From Metarhizium brunneum (taxonomy: Eukaryota > Ascomycota > Sordariomycetes > Hypocreales > Clavicipitaceae), in NCBI RefSeq assembly GCF_013426205.1, contig NC_089426.1, forward strand, positions 3,906,001-3,970,000: 64,000 bases of DNA. The letters are read 5' to 3'. Numbering within the stretch: the stretch's first letter is position 1; every line of letters starts with the position of its first letter. A model generated the notes under the pieces. That model was given only the letters and a program-made list of their open reading frames with translations. It was not told the DNA's origin and did no database searches. Below are positions 44,601 to 57,820 of this stretch, one piece after another. Both the position numbers and the translations under genes were made by a program.

Positions 44601-47107
44601 AGTAGGTCGCTGGGCGCGAGGACATTTGCCAGCACTCCGTGGCAATGGACCAGACACATTGCACAGAACATTGAGCAAAATGGAGGCACCAGGCGCTCTC
44701 GCCTCTCTGCTCCATAGGCCGTGCTGAGATGTACACCCCCGAGCACGAAGGTGCTGGAACGATAGCGGGGTCAAGACGACACATGCATGGATTGACGGAT
44801 GCCATCTTCACGTCTGGTCCATCAATGATCAATTGGTGCTGTTTGCATCCCCAGGCATTAGAGCGCTGCCATTGGCGGGGGAAGTGCTGTGTCACCTCCT
44901 CCATCCCGGCCGCGTCGCAGCACAGCGAGAGAAGCTCGAAAACAGCGACTTCAGCGACTCCCCCCAAAAGGTCGCTCAGAGGTCCCTAAGCAGCAGTTGG
45001 GATGGAAGAAAAGGGCCAAAGCCGCCAGCAACGAACTGACGCCCACCTTTGACCTGTTGAATTGGCACAAATAAAAACCCATGCCGCAGTCACACAATAA
45101 TTCGGCGCTGAATATGAATAAACATTGATTTATCACGCAGGGCTTCAGAATTTGCAGGCCGTTCATGATAGTGATGTACTGCAGAGATACGCCCAACACC
45201 GGACAGCGAAGTCAACCGGTGTTTGCAAGAGCCAAGAGCCAGAGTGACAAGACGACGTCTGGAGCTCAAGTGGTGTCTGGTGTGGCAAGTTTTGGCACGA
45301 CTAGAAGACTCAATGGTACGTACCTACCTAAGTATGTGCCATGAGGGACAAGATGGTGCACCAGAAGGGGGGGGAATAAAGTCAATGTGATTTAGCGGCA
45401 AAGTGCTGGAATCAACCAAACCAGACTCTGGTTGCGCGTGTTCCAGTATTGATTCATTGTTCTAGCGGATTCGGGGTGCTACTGGTGGTGAAAATTGCTG
45501 GTTGAATCAAGATGAGGAGAGACCAGACGCCAGTCGAGTCGTTGGCCTGGCGCCTGGTGTAGGGGAGCTTGAGAGATGGAACCAGACCAGAGGTTTCCGG
45601 GATGCCTCCCGGGGGGCCTTTGGCTGACGACGTGTACGCGAGAGGACAGACAACTGGTCGTCGTTCCACAAAGCAATGAGCCGTGGTGATTCACAGCGGC
45701 TACTTGCGGAACACGCTGAGAGGCAGCGCAGACGGGCGTCGGGGCACTGCAAGGGGCACTCAGGCATCCGACGGGCAAAGGGGACACATGCAAACATGGA
45801 ACATCTGGAGGAACCAGCAGTTGAGCTGGCGGCGCTGGGAGGATCAATGATGGGACTGGGCACAGGAACAGGCACAGGAACAACAACAAGAAACAGGAGG
45901 TCAAGTGGACCAGTTGAGGTGTCAACGGTTTCCTCCCAGCTGGACCTCTAACTGGCCACTGCCACGCTGGCGAGTGCTCGGGGGCCGAGCCCGAGGGCAT
46001 CAAAGTAGAGGGATACGCCGAGGTCGACGGCTTAGCGTGTCAGTGATGCCAGCGGCATCTTTTGTTACTGAAGACATCAATGCGAAGTGCTGGCGAGATG
46101 TGATGTGACCAGACATCTGGAGGCTGCAGGCTGGGGGCAGCTAGACAGGGGAGGTGACAGAAGAACGATTCAATTGATGCAGAGCGAGCATCTGGGCTGG
46201 GGCCTAGAACACCGCCGGGCCTCCAACCTGGGTCGCAGCACTGGGATGAAAATTTCAAGCCAGCACGACTTGTCTGCGCAGTCTTGCTCGCCCGGCTCGG
46301 GCGGCTAGCAAGAGGCCCTGTGATGCAGCACTCGAGCAGCAGGCCCAATGTTGAAGCACCAGACCAGACCACTTGAGCACCACTTGAGCCTCCATGTCCA
46401 TCCATGCCATGGGCCCGGAGCAGTGAAGCGCCAGAACGGCACCAGGTCCAGCGCGTGCGCACATGAGCACCTGAGTGCCTGGAGGACCAGCCGCCCCGCC
46501 CAAGCCTCAATCCACTCTCCTTCTCGCGCCGCCAGTTGGCCACTCAGCACGCTCTCTGCTGCCCGTCTGCATCAGGGTGCTCCATCCTCGTCCGCCGCCC
46601 ACTTGCCTGCGTACCCGCGCTCACACTGGCCTGGCTGATTTTTCGATTTTTTTTTCCCCTCCCCTTGCTGTGGCCTGGCCGTCAACGGGCGACGTTGGAG
46701 GTTGCTGATTGCGCGCGGGTGCCAACGCCGCAGCATTCCTACATATTTGGCACACCACCCACCATCCCGCCACCCAGCCCCCCGAAATTTTCCCTCCTCT
46801 CTTCCCTCTCTTCACGCTCCAGCGGTCAAAGTGCCTCCCCCTCCCAAAGTCCAGTCTCAGTCCCCAATCCAGGTCCCCAATCAGCCAGGTCCCTCCAGGC
46901 TCCCCCAAAACTCCTCCTCGCCCGCCACAACCTCCCCTTCTAATCCACCACAAAACATCGCCATCGTGCACCCGCTGTTAGGTCAACACAGGCGTCGCGC
47001 TTCTCGCTACAAAACCACCACCAGCGCGCATCTCCAGCGACCGCCTCGGAGCACTTGTCGCGCCCCCAAAACCCACAGCTCGTCCACAACCACCAGCTTG
47101 CCACATT
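41661..47107. other. 5.4 kb divergent intergenic region
   Basis: Between the starts of het-C and the HMG-box gene. No convincing gene. One exact TACGGAGTA at 42364-42372, a near-copy at about 44350, and a palindromic CCTAGGTACCTAGG word at 43377-43390. The last 500 bases before 47108 are C-rich pyrimidine tracts, typical of the leader of a strongly expressed fungal gene. Confidence 0.45.
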
Positions 47108-48852
47108 ATGCCGCGCCAGACCAAGAAGGCCGACGATAAGAAAGTTGCCGTCGCGCCCGCACCAACCATGATTCCTGCGCCCACAGCTGGAGTTATTCCT
47201 CAGCCGCCCATTCCCATCGGCGTCACCCAGCGCGTCGTTGATAATGAGAGCTTCCTCCGGGTGCGCGATTCGGTAAGTTGACCGGCCTTTTTTCTCTTGC
47301 ATCTATCTATGCCTGTACGGTTTCGCATATGTCCGCGTGTGCCTCGAGTCGGATGAGCTCTCTCTGCATGCCGACGAGCTTTCAAGTGCATTCATTTTTG
47401 GCTGAATAAGCTCATGCAAGTGCTTGAGGCTTCGAACGAGTAACTGGTGCAGACGGCGGTTTATGCAATGGTCTGTTGCAGAGACGCGAAGAATGGCGGC
47501 CTGCTTTCTACGCTCTCTCTAAGCTCGTTCGGAGCTACCCTGACGGACCATAGCTTTCTGCGATGAGCTCAACCACGCACAGTGCTGAATCGCTCGCGCA
47601 GAGTGAAGAATTCATCACCAGTACCCTTGAGAGAATTTCCAAACCCACAATGTCCTTGTTATTCTTTTTACTATTTTTTCTCTCCCCTTCCCATTCGGTG
47701 CAAGACCGCGACTGTAGCTCTCTCACCCACCCACCTTTGTTTACATTGAAGACCCCGCGCCGCGTCTGCGCTGGATCCGCCCCGCCATGAACCATCAGCG
47801 GCTTAGCTCTGCACCACGTCTTGCAGGGGTAGCTTCAGCAGCCGAGGAGCTTGAGCATGCTGCAGCTTCTCCAAGCTATGCCTGATACGGAGAGCTTTTG
47901 GAGAGATGCCCGCAACGCGATTCGGTCGTGATGCATGGTGTTGAGGCACAGGACCATTACCTCCCCGGATTTTCCTTTGACACATGCTGAGCGCGTTATT
48001 TCTCGAATTCACTCATATCGAACCCTTTTCTCAAATTGGTGCTGTTGCAATGCAGAGTGCTAACCCGGACAACAGGCTGTTGGCCGCCTGACCACCATTC
48101 TGGAGCTCCTGCGGTCTTTCACCCAGGACTACATCCGCCAGACCAACCTTTTGCTTGGTGAGCCCACCGCCGAGGGCCAGGGTGACCTGCTCAGCTCTTT
48201 CGAGACGGCTGCTGCTCAGCTCATGATGCCCGTTACTGGTGACATGGCTGCTCCCGTTGAGGAGAAGAAGGAGCGCAAGAAGCGTACTCACGACCCCAAC
48301 GCCCCCAAGCGCCCTCTCACACCCTACTTCCTGTACATGCAGCATGCCCGCTCAATCATTGCTAATGACCTTGGTTCTGAGGCTCCCAAGGGTGCCGTTC
48401 AGGAGGAGGGTCAGCGTCGGTGGGCCAACATGAGCCCTACAGAGAAGAAGGGCTGGAACACTGCTTACCAGTACAACCTGCGCCTCTACAATGCCCGTGT
48501 TCACTCTTACAAGAACGGCAATCCTCTAGCCAAGAACATGAGCGACGAGGAGGCCCTCAAGTATGCCGACGAGTTCCAGGTTCCCATGCCCTCTATCAAG
48601 GATGAGGCTGCTCATGAGGCACCCGCCAATGAACAGGAAGCTATTACCGAACAGCTCCAGGACGAGGCCAAGACACCTAAGAAGGCTGCTCCTCGCAAGC
48701 GCAAGACTGCCACTCCTGCTGCTGACACCACCATTACTGAGACGGCCAAGGCCACGCCCGCCAGCCCTGAAAAGAAGCGAAGACGTACATCCACCAAGCC
48801 CGCTGAAGATGAGCCCAAGAAGTCTGGACGCAAGAAGACTAAGAGCTCTTAG
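47108..48852 (+). CDS. HMG-box chromatin protein
   Basis: DNA-bending nuclear protein. Two exons, 47108-47272 and 48076-48852, give 313 residues. Exon 1 codes a Lys-rich then Pro/Ala-rich N-terminus (MPRQTKKADDKK). Exon 2 starts AVGRLTTILELLRSFTQDYI, a helical segment, and contains a single HMG box at about residues 126-200 (DPNAPKRPLTPYFLYMQHAR, QRRWANMSPTEKKGWNTAY). The C-terminus is rich in Lys, Pro, Ala and Thr, with PRKRKT and SGRKKTK patches like AT-hooks or nuclear localisation signals. The intron of 803 nt is unusually long but has a perfect GTAAGT donor, a GCTAAC branch site and a CAACAG acceptor, all in phase. Codon use is strongly biased, suggesting high expression. Confidence 0.88.
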
Positions 48853-50047
48853 ATGCCCTGACGTTTTGGTTTTGCTTTTTCAGCGCTCCCTACTTTTGTT
48901 CTTGGTGGTGCAAACAACACACGTGACGACCTATAATTGCTCTCTGTATAGTCACCGAGGGTTCTGGGTCAGCAAGCACCAAATACGCCTTTATCTACAA
49001 ATTAGATGAAGGAATGTGATATACCCATGCGACATCTCTAGCATGCTCATGCTTATGCTGTCAAATCTCTTAAATGGCTTGTCGGAAGTGTTGGGAGCAC
49101 GTCTTCTCAAATGCTGCTGCCATTTGTCTTTTTCAGGGCAGGAGTCTTTGTTTATTTAGTATCTTAGGGTTGGCTGGTGTCTTATCGCATGCGCGGGCAT
49201 ATTCTCCATGCTTTGGTCATGGGCCCGGGCAGGGTGGGAGGGAAAGGGTGTAAAAACGGAGACGCCAAAGGGAGTGCGGCTCACTTTTCTTGTGAAGGGA
49301 TCTGGGATAACGGCTGGGTTTGATTTTGTTTTCCCCCCGTCTATTACAGGCGCGGGCATGGGTTGGTTTTTGTGCCGTGTATGTTCGATACGCATGGACT
49401 GTACTCACAGTTACAGTATTTTGATCGCAATGCCGTAATGAAAGCAATGATTATTATACTATGAGTTTTGCTTGCACAGAGCTGAGCTGGGATATGACGT
49501 GCATTTGCAACCGTATTGAACATGATCCTTGCCTCTCGTTTTCTATCTTGTGCATGGTCCAACTTGCTCGCTTTTGCTATACATACGCCCATGTCTCGAC
49601 TGTTCTGATCATCTTGGTATTTACGCACAAATGACTTCAAAGCTCACACCAACTTGCAAGAAGTCTGGTATAGCTGGGGGCTGTGGGTAGCTACTTCCCA
49701 ATTTGGGGCAGGTGTGGCCGTGATGGTCTTGGGGCTACGCCTGGACACGAAGAACTTGGACCTTCAATAAACCTTTTTGCTGAGGACCTTTGTTTTTGGT
49801 ACATTGAGACGTACTCCGTTGCTATCTAATGTAACGTGTGATATCGATAAAAAACGCCTAACTACCACGCTATGAGCCCAAACATGCTTAAAAAAACACC
49901 GTGAGTTTTCAACCCAACGCATTCTTTGTCGTTAACTCCCCCCTCCCCCCCAAACACTCGTTCCATATCTAGTCCTCCCGGTTTCCAATATGGTGACGAC
50001 GGCATCCCAACATTCCTCTCTTTAGACGCAGGATTTCTTCAACACTG
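48853..50047. other. Intergenic between convergent genes
   Basis: 3' sides of the HMG-box and urease genes. One near-copy of the motif (GTACTCCGTT) at 49811. No gene seen. Confidence 0.45.
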
Positions 50048-52890
50048 CTAGTAAACGTACCACGTCTGCGTCAGCGGCAACGTCTCCGCCGGTGCGGCGC
50101 TGCACACTTTGCCATCCGCCTCGACGACATAGCTCTCGGGGTCGACCTTCATCTTGGGCATGGCGTCATTCAGGCGCATGTCCTTCTTGCCTATGTCTCT
50201 GCAGTTGCGGACGGCCTCAACGCGGCTTCGGAGGCCGTACGACGCGGCCGTCCCCGAGGAGATGCACGCCTCCGAGACGAAGAGCACCTTGGTGCTGGGC
50301 ACGAGCGGCGCGTACATGGGACGCCCGATGGTGGGTTGGATCGTGGGGATGGAGCCATTCGCGTCGCCCTGGATAGTGTGAGCATGTATGTTCTGGGGAA
50401 AAAAAAACGCAGAAGGAACAAGGAAGACTGACCATCATTGCCCAGGCCGCCATTCCGGCCTTGAGCACAAGCGACGGCTTCGTACCGAACCAAGCCGGGT
50501 CCCAGATGGCCAGGTCCGCCAGCTTGCCTACCTCGATGCTGCCGATGAGGTGGGAGAAGCCCTGGGCGATGGCGGGATTCACCGTGTACTTGCTCACGTA
50601 GCGGCGGACCCTGAAGTTGTCGGCGTCGGAGGCCTCGTCCTCGGGCAGCTTGCCGCGCTGGAGCTTGTTCTTGTGCGCCGTGTTCCAGGTGCGCAGGATG
50701 ACCTCGCCGCAGCGGCCCATGGCCTGCGAGTCGGAGCTCATGATGCTGATGGCGCCCATGTCCTGCAGCACGTCCTCGGCGGCAATGGTTTCGGCGCGGA
50801 TGCGCGACTCGGCAAAGGCCACGTCCTCGGGGATGTTCTTGGACAGGTGGTGGCACACCATGAGCATGTCGAGGTGCTCGTCGAGCGTGTTGTTGGTGAA
50901 GGGCCGTGTCGGGTTGGTCGACGCTGGCAGCACGTTGGGGTGCTCGACGACGGAGATGATGTCGGGCGCGTGGCCGCCGCCCGCGCCCTCGGTGTGGTAC
51001 GTGTGGATGGTGCGGCCCTTGAACGCGGCGATGGTCTGCTCGACGAAGCCCGACTCGTTGAGCGTGTCGGTGTGGATGCAGCATTGCACGTCGAGCTCGT
51101 CGCACACGCCGAGGCAGGCGTCGATGGCTGCCGGCGTCGCGCCCCAGTCCTCGTGGACTTTGAGCCCGCATGCCCCGGCTGTGATTTGCTCGCGGAGGGC
51201 CTCGGGGGACGAGTCGCATCCTTTGCCTGTGAGGCCGATGTTGAGCGGGAGGGCGTCGCAGGCCTGGAGCATGGCGCGGATGAGGTTCTTTCCTGGCGTG
51301 CAGGTTGTGGCGTTGGAACCGGCGCTGCGTGTTTTGCCCATTATTAGCATTGCTGAAGCTTAATTTTGGTTTGAGATGCATAGCGAAGGAAGAAGCAACA
51401 AACCTCGGACCGGTGCCGCCCCCCAAAAACGTGGTTATGCCCGAAGCCAAGGCCTCGTTCGCCTGCTGCGGACAGATGTAATGGATGTGGGTGTCAATGC
51501 CACCGGCGGTGACAATCTTGCCCTCGGCGGCGACGACGTCGGTACAGCTGCCGACAACCATGTTGGGGGTGACGCCGTCCATGACGTCCGGGCTCCCGGC
51601 CTTGCCAATGCCGACAATGAGGCCGTCCTTGACGCCAATGTCGGCCTTGTAGATGCCGGTCCAGTCGACAATCAGGGCGTTGGTAACGACGACGTCGAGC
51701 ACCTCGACGTCGCGGCGGCCCGTGGCCTGGCCCATGCCCTCGCGCAGCGTCTTGCCGCCGCCAAACTTGCACTCGTCGCCGTACGAGGTCATGTCGCGCT
51801 CGACCTGGATCCAGAGGTGGGTGTTGCCGAGACGGACGAGATCGCCGGTGGTGGGGCCGAACATGGCGGCGTAGGCGGTGCGGTCCATCTGGAACATGTC
51901 GATGTGGACGGCGTCGCCGCGCGGGTCGGCCTCGGCGACATGCGCGAACCCGGCCGCCTGCAGACCGGCCACGACGTCAGCCGCGCGCCGGCGCTCGACG
52001 ATGCCCGAGGCGAGGCCGTTGCCGCCGCGCATAACGCGCCCGCCGCCCATCTCGACGAGCGTCACCGTCTTGGTGTCGCCCGGCTCGAAGCGCACCGAGG
52101 TGCCTGCCGCAATGTCCAGCCGGTAGCCGTACGCGCGCCCGCGGTCAAACTCCAGCTGCGCGTTGACCTCGATGAAGTGGTAGTGCGAGCCGACCTGGAT
52201 GGGGCGGTCGCCCTTGCTCGTGACGCGCAGCCGGATCCTCGCGCGGTTCTGGTTCAGCACCACGCGGCCACGCACCGCCACCACGGCCCCGGGCTGCTTG
52301 TCCAGCGCGTACTCCGAGTCCGGCGGCAGCGGGAACGCCTCCGTGTCCGGCACGGGGAGGAAGCTGCCGTACAGCGCACGCCGCAGGTCGCCGTCGTCGG
52401 TGGCGATGGGGTTGTGGACGGTGACGAGATATGTGCCCATGGGGAACGTCCCCTCCACCTGGATCTCGCGGAGCGTGCTGCACACCGCCGGGAGGACGTG
52501 CCGCCGTCCGAGCATCGTCGCGCCGAGGGCCATGAGATCCGCGACCGAGTGATTGCCATCGCGGATGAGTTCATGGAGGTTGTTCGCGATCAGGGCCTTG
52601 GGACACCCGTGTTAGTTGACGAGCTTTTGGTGTGGGCAAAATGCGCCGGCACGAAAGGGTGTCAAACCGGCTTTTCGTTTTGGATTTTTTTTCCCCTTTT
52701 ATCGTACCGTAGCTTCCGAGTGATTTAGCCTAACGCCTCTCGCAAGGCGCCGTTGAGCCAGCAGGCCCAGCTGCGAGATGACAAGCTTGTCGAGCTAAAA
52801 TTCCGCGTCGCACAGAGTATAAGCAGCAAAGAAAAGGCACACGCGGAGGAGTCGCAGTACAGAGCTTACTTCCTTGGGCGACAGGTACAT
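50048..52890 (-). CDS. ure1: Urease (urea amidohydrolase, EC 3.5.1.5)
   Basis: Cytosolic nickel enzyme: urea to ammonia and carbamate. Five exons: 52890-52870, 52794-52708, 52596-51404, 51324-50433 and 50368-50048, all in phase, giving 837 residues, the size of single-chain fungal and plant ureases (gamma-beta-alpha order). The first exon codes only MYLSPKE. The N-terminus continues [20 protein letters not shown]. Metal-site motifs are [13 protein letters not shown] (about 403-413), [11 protein letters not shown] (carbamylated Lys about 487), [11 protein letters not shown] and [15 protein letters not shown]. The flap His lies in [10 protein letters not shown], and the Asp in [12 protein letters not shown]. 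The C-terminus ends PLTQTWYVY. Third codon positions are strongly G/C, more than in neighbours, which opens long antisense ORFs. It needs accessory proteins (UreD/F/G) not seen here. Confidence 0.96.
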
Positions 52891-54643
52891 TGCCACCTGT
52901 TACGGCTCCTCGGGCTTCAGAGAAGAAGCTGCCGCCAAAAAAAGTGTTTCGAGATCGGGCAACCGAAAGAGCCAAGTAGAAGAGCCTCTTCACCTCGAGG
53001 GGCAAGCATTTCATGCACAGACCGAAAAAAAGAAGACAAGATCTAGAAAGGCGGCGAGAATTGAAAAGAAGAAAAAGAAGAAGGAAACCAAGAAATGAAA
53101 GATAAACGCCACGATGGGGGATTCTAGCTTCTCTCGCATCGCTTTTGGCCGAGCAATAGCTTCCATTTCGGCGACGGTGCCGGGCGACCCGACTTCTTCC
53201 TCTCTCTATTTCCCACCCCCCGATTCACCGCCAGCGCCTGTTTCTCCAGTCCAGTATACCTTGTGGTTTCATTTCCATTTGCCTACTAGACAAGATACTA
53301 GCGGGCTCCAGAAAAAAAAAGGGCAGGGCGGACACCAAGTGCCAGAGATAAGAGACAATGAGGCCACTCACTTGCCAGGCTACCAGTGGACAATCGGATG
53401 TCGCACCTTATCAGCAGCAATGCGAGTCTCTGCCTCGCACTAGACCCCTAAACACGCACGCACACACCCTATCTATGTACTAGGGAGGCATGGGACATGG
53501 ACATGGACACACGCGACCACCCAGGGGGTGGTCTGGTGTGGCGGCGTCCAGCGCGCCCATCAATTGGCCGCAGGCGGGAGGGCTAGAACTCAGGACGGCA
53601 CCCTGTTTCGACTGTTTACGTAGTCTGGACTCGGGCTTTACGTACGTACAGGAACGCGTGAGGGTTTTTGCGAAAAAAACAAGACTGCTCATATGCCTAT
53701 CGCGAAACATGTCGCCCCCTTTCTCCCCCCTCCCCTTCCTCTTTCGCTGCAGTCTGTCCTAAAAAGATGCACCAGGGACCCGATAGAGCGGACATCGTGG
53801 ATTCATGCGCTCCGTCTGCGTTTGTAAAAAACAAAACCCGACGTATCGGAACGGAATTGGCTACTCGGATTGGCGCGAGGCGGGTGTGCCAAGACTCTGG
53901 GGATCGTGGGGCCGCCTGTTCCCAGCCTTATCGGCGCGCCGTGACGGGTTGGATCGATAGGGGCCCCTGGCGCAACGATGGTCAAGTGCTTATTACTAAC
54001 GCGAATGCCCTATCGCCGCGGAGAGGGGGGTGGTACGAAGTTTACCTGCATGTGCAGACCGGTTGTCGGCGCCCTTCTGGACCCTGGTGGCCTGGCAATC
54101 TGTACCTAGATATGTATCTATGTTGGCCATCTGATCTCCGTACAACACACGCCTACATGTACATGAAGCCCGTCTTTGCATTCACCCGTCGTCGACAGTT
54201 GAAAACCGTCGGCTGTCCCACGACACGACGCGACACACATGTGCGCACATACACCGCTCCTTACTGCAGTCGCCCGTGGAATTCTCTACAAATGCGCTCG
54301 CTCTGCCATTCAGTCGCCATCTATCTACATGCGCACGCGCGCGTCGCTTCCTTCTCCAATGCTGACAAGAACCTCTGCGAGCCTTGAACCCTGGCGCCCC
54401 AACCGGCCGGTACCCCCATAACGCCTCGTTTGCAACCCAAAAAAAAAGAAGAACAAAAGCCCATGAAACCCATCTGACGTGGCATGTGTCGTGTCAGCGC
54501 TCGCAAACTTGTCGTTAGCGCATGTGGTAGTCATTATTGACAACTCTGGTCTCAACCACCTTTGTCTGCACTGCGACATGGCATCCCTCTCCATTCTGTA
54601 CAGAACTGGGAAATCCTCGCCCTCCCTTGTCCTTGAATCCCCT
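52891..54643. other. Intergenic, urease promoter side
   Basis: Upstream of urease and downstream of ADA3 (both minus strand). Purine-rich tract near 53020-53100. No gene supported. Confidence 0.45.
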
Positions 54644-56650
54644 TTATTCCTCTTCAACCTCTTCGTCCCATTGCCCCTTCTCCCTCTTGATAAGATCTGC
54701 CATGATTTCAGGCTTGAAGATGGAGCTGTCAGGGTTCTGCTGTCTCGGCACTTTGCCCAGGTTCTCATCGTCAAACACCGACCCTATCGTGTCGATCCAG
54801 CGCTTCCTCCGCTCCATCAGCGTCTTAGTCTGGTCCCCGATGCCTGGTCGTGCCGTGCCTGCAGCACCCCCCACGAAGTGGCTGCCGCCACCTGCCCCCC
54901 CGGGACGCTTCGTCTTCTTGCTCTTGCCCATGGTCCGCGTGCGCTTCAGATAGGCTGCCTGGACTTGGGAGTCGAGATCTTCGAGAATAGTCTGGTACTC
55001 CTGGTGGGCCATTCGCTCACGAACCAGTTCTGTCAGCCGTGCCTTGCGGGCTCCATTGATCAACATTTGCTCCTTCAATCGGGACTGTAACAGTCGTAGT
55101 CGGCCCGCGACTTCATCGTCGTAATGTCCGTCGTATTCGCTCTCAAATACTTCCTGGGGAAGAAACCCGATATGCCTCAACTCCTGCTTCAGCCGCTCGT
55201 CAACCTGCGCATACTCGAGTTTAGGGTGGGTCGCCTTCTTCCAAGCTTCCGTCGACGATTCTGCCATGTATGTAGCTGGCGGGAACGAGTTCGTTTTATC
55301 TTCACCAGCCTGGTCCTCCCCATTGCCATCGCCGTTCATGGGAACATCACCATTCGTCACGCCATTCACCGCTGGCTTATCATCAGACCCTTGCGAACGG
55401 GCCTCAGGTCGCAGCAGTTGTAATAGGCGTGAGGCCAGAGGCCCTATCGACAAAGAATCCGTCTCGCCGATGCTGTCGCTCATGTTGTCTATGCTGCCTC
55501 TCGGCTGATTGGGAGGAAGCTTATCACGTCCCTGTTGTGGCGAGTCAATAGACATGGCTCCGTCCTCCTCCGCCCAAATTTCCGTGTAGTGCCTCTTCCC
55601 CCTCTTAGGCATGACAAACGGCGTGACGCGGTCGCCGCGCTCTCGTAGAAATGCCAAGTCTTCCTCCGAGAATGGTCTAAAATATGGGTCGATGTATGTT
55701 GAGAATGTCGAAAAGTTGATCTGACTGCTGGGTTTGGCATTACTAAAGTCATTGTCGGGTGGATCGCCAGCAATGAGGTTCGCCAGGTCGTTTCTGGGAT
55801 AGACTGCCACCGAGTAAATTTCCTTCCTTCCCTCGTCAGACATGCCCTCGGGAACAGGGCGAATTTCGTAGACGGTCGGGTCAGGGAACGTGGACGGATC
55901 TTCGCCGAATGTTTGCGCGGCAGGGAGTTGCCGTTTCGGTGGTGCGCCTTCGTCTTCGGAACTCGATTCTTCATCCTCTCCATCCTCCTTGTCCTCTTCT
56001 TTCGCTTTCTTGTCAACGTCCATCGCGGACGGCGACCCGGCAGCAGGCGGCGATAGAGACGAGCTCGCAGAGGCTCCTCGAGAGTGCTTGCGCTTGGCGT
56101 CCTTGAGAGGTGATGACAGATCTGCGGCTCGTGCCTGTTAGCATGCATAGTGACTACATATATTGCAGCGGCGCTCCCACCAAACTGGGAGGGGGCTTTG
56201 AAAGTTGGGGCCGCGCATACCTTCTTGTCCCAGAGAGTCGGAGCCCTTTTTTCTCTTGTGTTTGGTTCTCTTCCCTTCCGGCTCGCCGTCCACGCGTATA
56301 TCGTAGTCGTCAGGTCTTTTCTTTCGCTCATCGGCAAGATGCCGCATGCCCCGGTCGTAGAATGTAGATCGCTTTTCCATTATGTTGACCAGGTTTTTGA
56401 GCTTTTCTAGCATCGCGTCGACGCTCTTGGAGTCGGGCACCGTCGCATTGACGGCGCTTTGGTCAACCAGATCATCATAACTAAGGTTTCGAAATAGAAT
56501 TACCCTCGTGTTAAGATAATCTGGGTCGTAGAATTCTTGAGGCGGTAGGCTGGCTGGGGGCGCGGGGGCGGGAGTGGAATTGCGGCTCTGTTTCGGCATC
56601 GCGGCGGCATTCTTTTTGCCCGAACCGGCCTGGCTCGATCCGGGAGCCAT
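54644..56650 (-). CDS. ada3: ADA3/NGG1, SAGA histone acetyltransferase complex subunit
   Basis: Adaptor linking Gcn5 and Ada2 in the HAT module of SAGA/ADA; nuclear. Two exons, 56650-56221 and 56121-54644, give 635 residues. The intron has donor GTATGC and a GCTAAC branch site; the acceptor CCGCAG (not the nearer ACAG) is the one that keeps frame, giving [18 protein letters not shown]. The N-terminus is polar ([11 protein letters not shown]) then [20 protein letters not shown]. Acidic Glu/Asp stretches fill the middle. The conserved ADA3 region is at about 430-570 ([68 protein letters not shown]). The C-terminal tail holds [20 protein letters not shown]. It is divergent from the flavin-binding protein gene. 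Confidence 0.87.
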
Positions 56651-57820
56651 GCTGGAAACTAATCAATGATGAGGATTGAACTTTTCATGAGTGCATTTGA
56701 TGCCACAAGGTAACTTGGCAGTTTGGTGATGGAATGAGCTTGTCACAAGAATATCGTCGAGGCCGCAGTCGCGCCTGCACGTCACAGCTGGCACTATGAT
56801 TGGTGCAAGTGGGCAAGCCGACCAGCCTGGCATGCAGCATGCAGGCAGCGGGTAACATTATTGCGGAACCGGAAAAATGAATTTTCCTGGCCAGGGGCTA
56901 ATGGTAATTAGGTCAAGCTACTCCATACCAAACATTCAATTCAAGACGGGAGCTTTCATGTCCCCAGGCATCTTGCACGGCACGCGATAAATGCCCCTTT
57001 GCGTCCCTGCCTCAATAGTACAAGACTAATTTGTGAGCTGTATCCTTGCCGGAATACGTACCAAGGGTGCAAATTATACAAGCTACCAACTGCACGCCTA
57101 GGTATTTCGACTGGCGATGAAATCGCTGTGCCGTCTCTGCTATGTCGTTTCTCGCCTGTAGTGGCTCGCAATAAGTCGCGGACCAGTCAAGCCTGGAGCC
57201 GGAGAGACGGGACAAAAGCCGTGCAACTTTACTTAGACCAATAGAGACTGGAACTTCGGCGCACATCGTCTCTGTCAAGGTTCTCCGATGCGTCTAACCA
57301 TTCCGAGACATGCACAAAAATAATAAATGAAGCCCAGCATGTTTCAAGGCTATTATTGATTTACTATTTCGTGCTGATTGTGATAGCTACGGCATTTGGC
57401 GTTGTGACGACTAAAACTGGGTGTCAAGGCACAACTTGACTTGGCCGGACTTTGAGCTCGATTGACTATTGGCAGGTTTCGGTCTCAATCGAGTTGAGTG
57501 AAATGCTCTGAAACAGCCAAGAACTGGACTATTTCGTAGCATCTCGTCTTGTATCGGGCAGAGTCCTCCGTAGTCATCATTATCGCCAATTGATGTCGAT
57601 GCCGGCTACAATACGTTGCCCAGATCACTCCCAAGACAGAGGGACCCTAGTCGGTATCGGTAGCATCCACGACCTGGCGATGTTGCTTACAAATGAAGTT
57701 AGCGACATCGGTCCCCGCCACCATGTTCAACTTCAGTCAAGAACCTGAACTGAACCCCAATTCAGACCTTTGAAGCTCTTATTTTGTCAATTGAAGCTCA
57801 AAGAGGGTCTGTTTTGCAAC
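56651..57820. promoter_or_regulatory. Divergent intergenic region, ADA3 and flavin protein
   Basis: 1.17 kb between head-to-head starts, so it must hold both promoters. A CCTAGGTA word at 57097. No assignable specific site, no gene. Confidence 0.45.

Noticed and set aside
47563..47790. 75-codon ORF inside the HMG-box gene intron
   Set aside because: No conserved pattern; splice signals at the intron ends are strong and in phase without it.
50388..51347. 319-codon plus-strand ORF opposite urease exon 4
   Set aside because: Same cause; the minus strand carries the nickel-site motifs.
51376..52728. 450-codon plus-strand ORF opposite urease
   Set aside because: Shadow of a GC-rich, strongly conserved urease gene; composition is Ala/Arg/Val/Asp-biased with no domain.
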